Assembly (NCBI GenBank): GCA_043758755.1
Contig: JAYVMW010000009.1
Location: 62,001-126,000, forward strand
Direction of reading: 5' to 3'
Origin: Solimicrobium sp043758755
GTDB lineage: Bacteria; Pseudomonadota; Gammaproteobacteria; Burkholderiales; Burkholderiaceae_D
DNA: 64,000 bases
A program made the position numbers and the translations under genes. Positions within the stretch are counted from its first letter, which is position 1; every line of letters starts with the position of its first letter. The notes beneath the pieces are model-generated. The model was not told the origin of the DNA and made no database searches. It saw only the letters and a list, made by a program, of their open reading frames with translations. This document shows, piece by piece, positions 59,551 to 64,000 of this stretch.

Positions 59551-60339
59551 TTACGGTTTGTAAGGCAACCCAAGCGCCGATTTTTTCCAGATCTTTTCAG
59601 CCTGCCCCGATCGGATCACGCCGTAGATGGCTTCATTGATCTGATCCATCATGGCGGCATATTTTCCGTTTTTCAGGGTGATGAGAAATTTGGAAGGTGG
59701 CACTGCCCAGTTGACCGTTTCATGCTGCAGCGCCGGATTGGCCAGATAATCGGTGCCAGTCTGTCTGAAACTGACGATATCTTCCAGCTCTTCAAGAAAA
59801 TATTCGCAGCGACCGGCAAATAATTTGTCGAACAGTGCTTCGCGGGTTGCGCCCAGATCGAGTTCGGACGGGCGTATGCCGTAATGGGTGTAGCTGGTAC
59901 CTAATACGCCGCAGCCGCGAAACTTTTTCAGAGCGGTTCGTGAGGAAAAATTAACTGGATGTCCTTTTCGGAAAAATATTTGCGGTGTCAGCGTATTGTA
60001 GTGGGTCGAATACGCGAAGATTTTTTCACGGTCCAGATCGTAGTAGGCGTCCATCGCAAAATCGATGCTGCCATTTTCGACTTCGCTCAGACAGCGCTTC
60101 CAGGGCAGACCGTCAATGAAGGTTACCTTTTTACCCAGCGTTTGAAATACGGTGCGGATCAGTTCAAAGGAAAAACCGATAAGTTGTTTGTCACCAGCCG
60201 GTGATTTGGGATCGGCGGTCATGGACAGTGGATCATGATCGCCGCAAATGCGAATGCTGCCAAAGTCGGCGGCATGGAGCTGGGCTGTAAAAAACCCGGC
60301 CGAAAAAATGGCAATAAGTAGAAAATGGCGGAATGGCAT
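59551..60339 (-). CDS. Periplasmic solute-binding protein (family 3)
   Basis: A 262-residue protein with a Sec signal peptide (MPFRHFLLIAIFSAGFFTA, likely cut after LHA). The mature part has the bacterial family 3 pattern: IRICGDHDPLSM, LIGFSFELIRTVFQTLGKKVTFIDGLPWKRCLSEVENGSIDFAMDAYYD, and NGKYAAMMDQINEAIYGVIRSGQAEKIW. Such proteins bind amino acids or similar compounds. No permease or ATPase gene is adjacent, so it may be an orphan binding protein. The ATG at 60339 is chosen because the signal peptide starts there. Confidence 0.88.
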   Translation of the reverse strand: MPFRHFLLIAIFSAGFFTAQLHAADFGSIRICGDHDPLSMTADPKSPAGDKQLIGFSFELIRTVFQTLGKKVTFIDGLPWKRCLSEVENGSIDFAMDAYYDLDREKIFAYSTHYNTLTPQIFFRKGHPVNFSSRTALKKFRGCGVLGTSYTHYGIRPSELDLGATREALFDKLFAGRCEYFLEELEDIVSFRQTGTDYLANPALQHETVNWAVPPSKFLITLKNGKYAAMMDQINEAIYGVIRSGQAEKIWKKSALGLPYKP

Positions 60340-60510
60340 GACAGAATAATTTTGTTCTTGTGGCCGAATGGTAATCCATATTGCCGTCGAAACCGTAGTC
60401 AAAATGCAGCATGTCGCTGCAATTGCGGATAAAAATTCAAATTTAACAAGAGAATGTTTTTAAAAAAATACAGTTCTGCCTGTGGCGGTCATGTGTCGTG
60501 TCAGATTCGG

Positions 60511-60527
60511 GTGCAATAACATTGCAC
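60511..60527. repeat. Perfect inverted repeat GTGCAAT-AAC-ATTGCAC
   Basis: Seven-base arms with a three-base loop, in the 222-base gap between the solute-binding gene and the efflux operon, 35 bases past the end of the latter. There is no T run, so it may be a protein-binding site or a weak structure at the mRNA end. Confidence 0.5.
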
Positions 60528-60561
60528 GCTACGCCATCAGGCGAAATTTGAGGCACGGCAG

Positions 60562-62016
60562 TCAGTGCGTCTGATCCATACCTCCCCCCAGCGCCTTGTA
60601 CAGCGCGGTCAGATCATCCGCCAGGCTTTGCTGTGAGATCAGTTGCGCATCGATGATAACGGCCAGTTGCTGGCGTGACTGCAGCACCGGTATGAAGTTG
60701 GTGTCGCCGCTTTCATAGTGCAGGTTGGCATACCTGAGCTGCTGCTGTTGCGACCCAAACGCCAGCCGGAGCTCGGACAGACGCTGCAGCTCACGCTGAT
60801 AGCGGATCAACGCTGTTTCGGTGTCGGCAAACGCCAACAGAACCGCCTGCCGGTACTGTGCCAGTGCGGCGTCGCGTGCGGCTTGACTGGCGTTCACCTG
60901 GGAGGCCAGTCTGCCGCCGGACAGCAGCGGTACACTCAGTTGCGGGCCAATACTCCAGTAGCGACTGGCCAGATCAGTGAGCTTGCCGGGTGTGATGGAA
61001 TCCAGGCCACCGCTGGCCAGCAGCGTCAGACGCGGATATTGATTTGCCGCGGCCACACCGATGTCGGCAGTCGATGCGGCCAGTGCGCGTTCAGCACTGC
61101 GCAGATCTGCGCGGCGCAGCAGCAGATCGGACGGCAGACCAGCCCACGGCAGCAGCAACTGCGCGTCGGGTATGACGGGAGCGCCGAATCCGGCGGAATG
61201 CAGCGCAGCATTGACCTGTCCCTGGCTCTGATTGGTCAACACCGTCAGTGCCATGACGCACGCGCTGGCAGCACTGTGCAGCGCCGGCAGACTGGCTGCG
61301 GCATTGTGGGCTGCTGTCAGCGCATCGCTGACTTCGGCGTCCGACAGCAGTCCGGCCTTGCGCTGCAGACTGATCAGCTCCAGCAGATGCTGACTGTCAT
61401 CGAACACCTGCTGTGCATTGACCGTGCGTTGTTGCCATGCCCGGTAATCGACCACGTTCTTCACCACTTCGGCAGCTACCGACAGGGCCACTGCCTGACG
61501 CTGAAATTCGATGCCGTTCAGGCGTGCCTGGGCTGCTTCCACGCTGCGCCGGTTATGACCGAACAGATCGATTTCCCAGGAGGCGTCGAATTGAACACGA
61601 TAATCATTGAACGTGGTAAGCGGATGCGGGAAGGGAAGGTTGGCAAAGTTTTCGCTGTTTCTGCTGAACTGATCGCGCCCCACCCGCGCACCTGCGTTGA
61701 CCTGAGGCTGGCCGGCACTGTCGGCAATGTTCAGCTGGGCGCGCGCCTGGCGGATGGTGGCGTCGGCACTGTTCAGATCCAGATTGCGCTGTAATGCAGC
61801 GGCAACCAACTCGTTGATGGCGCTGTCGTTAAAGCTGTTCCACCAGGCCGCAGCATCGGTCGCGCCATGGTTCGCATTGCCGGCTGTGGCTGCGCTGGCG
61901 TCGCTGTTCTGATAGTGCGCCGGGAGCTGTGCGCTCAGGTCCGGTTGCTGATAATTCGGACCCAGCGTGCAGCCGGCCAAGAGGCTCACCGCGGCGATTT
62001 TCTGAAAACTGTTCAT
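60562..62016 (-). CDS. Outer membrane efflux lipoprotein (NodT/OprM type)
   Basis: A 484-residue TolC-like channel protein. The start MNSFQKIAAVSLLAGC is a lipoprotein signal with the lipobox LAGC (Cys16). Two OEP repeats follow; WWNSFNDSAINELVAAALQRNLDLNSADATIRQARAQLNIA is the typical first half and SVPLLSGGRLASQVNASQAARDAALAQYRQAVLLAFADTETAL the second. It forms the outer part of an export path with the two permeases upstream. AGGAGAAG precedes the ATG, which overlaps the permease stop by 4 bases. Confidence 0.92.
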   Translation of the reverse strand: MNSFQKIAAVSLLAGCTLGPNYQQPDLSAQLPAHYQNSDASAATAGNANHGATDAAAWWNSFNDSAINELVAAALQRNLDLNSADATIRQARAQLNIADSAGQPQVNAGARVGRDQFSRNSENFANLPFPHPLTTFNDYRVQFDASWEIDLFGHNRRSVEAAQARLNGIEFQRQAVALSVAAEVVKNVVDYRAWQQRTVNAQQVFDDSQHLLELISLQRKAGLLSDAEVSDALTAAHNAAASLPALHSAASACVMALTVLTNQSQGQVNAALHSAGFGAPVIPDAQLLLPWAGLPSDLLLRRADLRSAERALAASTADIGVAAANQYPRLTLLASGGLDSITPGKLTDLASRYWSIGPQLSVPLLSGGRLASQVNASQAARDAALAQYRQAVLLAFADTETALIRYQRELQRLSELRLAFGSQQQQLRYANLHYESGDTNFIPVLQSRQQLAVIIDAQLISQQSLADDLTALYKALGGGMDQTH

Positions 62017-63125
62017 TGACCGCTTCTCCTGATGAAGATGAAATACGCAATGGTCAGTGTGACCGAGGCGATCAGCACCAGCGGCCACAGATGCGGCCAG
62101 GTCTGGCTGAAAGTAAAGCCTTTTAAAAAGATCCCTTTGATGGCGACAATCGCGTGAGTCAGCGGATTGACGGCCGCTACTGCCTGCAGCAACGGCGGCA
62201 TGTTTTCGATCGGTGCCATGTAGCCGGATAAAATCACAGCCGGTGACATGAAGCCGAACACACCCAGAAACGCCTGCTGCTGATTGGCGCAGACCGACGA
62301 AATGAACAGACCGAACCCGGACAGTGACAGGCCGTAGCACACCATGGTCAGGTACAGCAGCCACACTGATCCGGTAATCGGTACCCGGTACACAAACACG
62401 GCGGCCGCCGCAATTATACTGCCCTGCAGCAGCGCCACCAGTATCCCCGGCACTGCCTTGCCCAGCATGATGTAACCTGGCGTGAGTGGTGAAACCAGCA
62501 GTTGCTCAAACGTGCCTTCTTCGCGTTCGCGCGCCAGCGACAGGGCGGTAACCATCAGGCAGCCGATCGTGGTGATGATGGCCACCAGGCTGGGCAGGAC
62601 GAACCAGCGGTATTCCAGATTCGGATTGTACAGATGCTGTACTACGATCTGGGCCGGCATGTCTTGCAGTTGACCCGGCGTGGCCTGTTCAATCACATAT
62701 TGCTGCACGATCTGTAGCGCGTAACCGTAAGCGATCTGCGCGCTGTTGGAGCGCCGTCCGTCGATGATGGCTTCGATATGCGCAGCCTGACCGGTGCTGA
62801 TCTGACGCGAAAAATCCTGCGGGATACGGATTGCCAGCAGCGCCTTTTGATTGTCGATGCTTTCCTGCAGGCTGGTCTGGCTGTTGATCATGATCAGATT
62901 GGGGAATGCCCTTGCTGCGGCCAGCCGCTGGATGATTTCGGTTGATGCCTCGCCACCATCCTGATTGTAGATTGCCAGCGTGCTGTTCTTGACTTCCAGC
63001 GTGGCGGCAAACGGAAACACCAGCAGTTGCATGATGACCGGCATGATCAGCATGCGCCGGCTTTGAGAAGTGCTGAGCAGAGCCTGCAGTTCTTTTTTGA
63101 TTAACGTGAGTAGCGCGTACATCAT
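62013..63125 (-). CDS. ABC-2 type efflux permease
   Basis: A 370-residue inner membrane protein of the YhhJ/YbhS-type family. An N-terminal helix (about 25-44) precedes a long periplasmic part (to about 175), then five helices follow. Signatures are LSLAREREEGTFEQLLVSPLTPGYIMLGKAVPGI and GFMSPAVILSGYMAPIENMPPLLQAVAAVNPLTH. It probably pairs with the permease encoded upstream; the substrate is unknown. Confidence 0.92.
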   Translation of the reverse strand: MMYALLTLIKKELQALLSTSQSRRMLIMPVIMQLLVFPFAATLEVKNSTLAIYNQDGGEASTEIIQRLAAARAFPNLIMINSQTSLQESIDNQKALLAIRIPQDFSRQISTGQAAHIEAIIDGRRSNSAQIAYGYALQIVQQYVIEQATPGQLQDMPAQIVVQHLYNPNLEYRWFVLPSLVAIITTIGCLMVTALSLAREREEGTFEQLLVSPLTPGYIMLGKAVPGILVALLQGSIIAAAAVFVYRVPITGSVWLLYLTMVCYGLSLSGFGLFISSVCANQQQAFLGVFGFMSPAVILSGYMAPIENMPPLLQAVAAVNPLTHAIVAIKGIFLKGFTFSQTWPHLWPLVLIASVTLTIAYFIFIRRSGQ

Positions 63126-64000
63126 TCGTCCAGTCTTCTTGCGGTTTTCAGTGCGGTCAGTCCCAGCCAGAACAGCGCCGAGCCCAGCAGGAAGGCACTG
63201 TTGATCAGGATGATGTGCCAGATGTCACCGGCCTGAAACAGGGTTTGCAGTGCGCTGACAAAATAGCGCGCCGGGATCAGATAACTGACAGCCTGGATCG
63301 GGACCGGCATGCTGGCAATTTCAAAGACGAATCCGGACAGCATGGTGGCCGGCAAAAATGCCGCGATCAGTGCGGTCTGGGCTGCCACAAACTGATTGCG
63401 GGTCACGGTCGAGACGAACAGGCCGAGTCCGAGTCCGCTGCCCAGAAACAGACTGCTGACAACAAACAGGATCCAGAACGAACCGTGCAGCGGCACGTTC
63501 AGCAGCAGCGTTGTGACCAGTACGCACAGTGTCATGGCCACCATGCCCAGTACGTAATACGGCAGAATTTTTGACAGCAGCAGTTCGGTTTTGGTCACGC
63601 TCGTGGACAACAGCGCTTCCATGGTGCCGCGCTCCCATTCGCGCGAGACCACCAGCGAAGTAAGCAGTGCGCCGATCACGGTCATGATCACCGAGATCGA
63701 ACCCGGCACCAGGAAGTTGCGACTGACTGTAGTCGGGTTAAACCAGTAACGCGGCTCCATGGTGCTGTGCGCCTGTGCCGGCAGACCCTGATCAAGCTCG
63801 CGCTGCTCCTGCCAGACCTGCAGACAGCCCTGCAGGTAGCTGGATAAAAAATTGGCCGTGTTCGGTTCGGCGCCGTCGGTGAGCAGTTGCAATGCCGCGC
63901 TTTCTTTGTGATTTCTGACCTTGCCGGAAAAATCCGAACCGATCACCAGCATGCCGCGCACCTTGCCGGTTTGCAGCAACTGCTGCATGGCACTGCGTGA
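63122..64000 (-). CDS. ABC-2 type efflux permease, partial
   Basis: The frame is open through the window edge, so the N-terminus is missing and at least 292 residues are seen. LVVSREWERGTMEALLSTSVTKTELLLSKILPYYVLGM and FLPATMLSGFVFEIASMPVPIQAVSYLIPARYFVSALQTLFQAG mark the same family as the next gene. The ATPase and periplasmic adaptor genes of this export system are expected beyond 64000. It overlaps the downstream permease by 4 bases. Confidence 0.92.
   Translation of the reverse strand, partial: SRSAMQQLLQTGKVRGMLVIGSDFSGKVRNHKESAALQLLTDGAEPNTANFLSSYLQGCLQVWQEQRELDQGLPAQAHSTMEPRYWFNPTTVSRNFLVPGSISVIMTVIGALLTSLVVSREWERGTMEALLSTSVTKTELLLSKILPYYVLGMVAMTLCVLVTTLLLNVPLHGSFWILFVVSSLFLGSGLGLGLFVSTVTRNQFVAAQTALIAAFLPATMLSGFVFEIASMPVPIQAVSYLIPARYFVSALQTLFQAGDIWHIILINSAFLLGSALFWLGLTALKTARRLDE

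Noticed and set aside
62016..62364. N-terminal extension of the outer membrane efflux protein up to 62364
   Set aside because: It would overlap the permease gene by 350 bases; the lipoprotein signal and ribosome site at 62016 decide the start.

Overview
The window is a stretch of a betaproteobacterial chromosome. The gene content and order (ilvN-ilvC-pssA-leuA, rpsO-pnp, tpiA-secG-tRNA-Leu-nuoA to N, then a complete fli block) and the protein sequences look most like Burkholderiales of the Oxalobacteraceae (Herminiimonas/Undibacterium type). That placement is inferred from recalled gene order, not from a search.

Layout. (1) 1-9990 is housekeeping on the + strand: the end of ilvN, ilvC, a secreted SIMPL-domain protein, pssA, leuA, rpsO, pnp, a quinone oxidoreductase, tpiA and secG. 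Clear intrinsic terminators follow ilvC, rpsO, pnp and tpiA. (2) 10090-25693 holds tRNA-Leu(GAG), the 14-gene respiratory complex I operon nuoA-N, a 28-codon remnant of a DUF2818-type membrane gene, and a NUDIX hydrolase. (3) 25694-28465 is an accessory island between nuo and fli. It has two convergent paralogues of an unrecognised protein family, at least one promoter-bearing fragment of a further copy, a secreted four-cysteine protein and an orphan CcdA-like antitoxin remnant. (4) 28470-44754 is the flagellar block: fliR-Q-P-O-N-M-L and fliK-J-I-H-G-F on the - strand, fliE divergent, then a YcgR-type PilZ protein, an FlhB C-domain-like protein (FlhX type), a second FliK-like protein and a diguanylate cyclase. 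(5) 44891-47848 has an unknown cytoplasmic protein and a feoA-feoB iron(II) uptake operon with a small Cys-rich membrane protein and a Fur-box-like site. (6) 47978-54001 is a threonine/glycine/serine catabolic region: threonine aldolase, an XRE-cupin regulator, then divergently kbl, an SDR-type threonine dehydrogenase, sdaA and tag. Two palindromes sit in the divergent promoter gap. (7) 54159-64000 is mixed: a VOC protein, a large MASE1-PAS-GGDEF-EAL protein, an unknown membrane protein in an AT-rich patch, a DUF1697 protein, a periplasmic solute-binding protein, and the 3' part of an ABC-2 efflux operon with its TolC-like outer membrane lipoprotein.

How the genes connect. Complex I supplies the proton gradient used by the flagellar motor and export gate. 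The c-di-GMP genes next to fli (PilZ receptor, GGDEF enzyme) suggest local control of motility. The kbl/tdh/sdaA cluster can turn threonine into glycine plus acetyl-CoA and serine into pyruvate, probably under the XRE-cupin regulator. The least explained DNA is the 25.7-28.5 kb island. Its paralogue family, with a duplicated promoter/leader module, is the best candidate here for something not yet described. No CRISPR array, intact transposase or prophage was seen.
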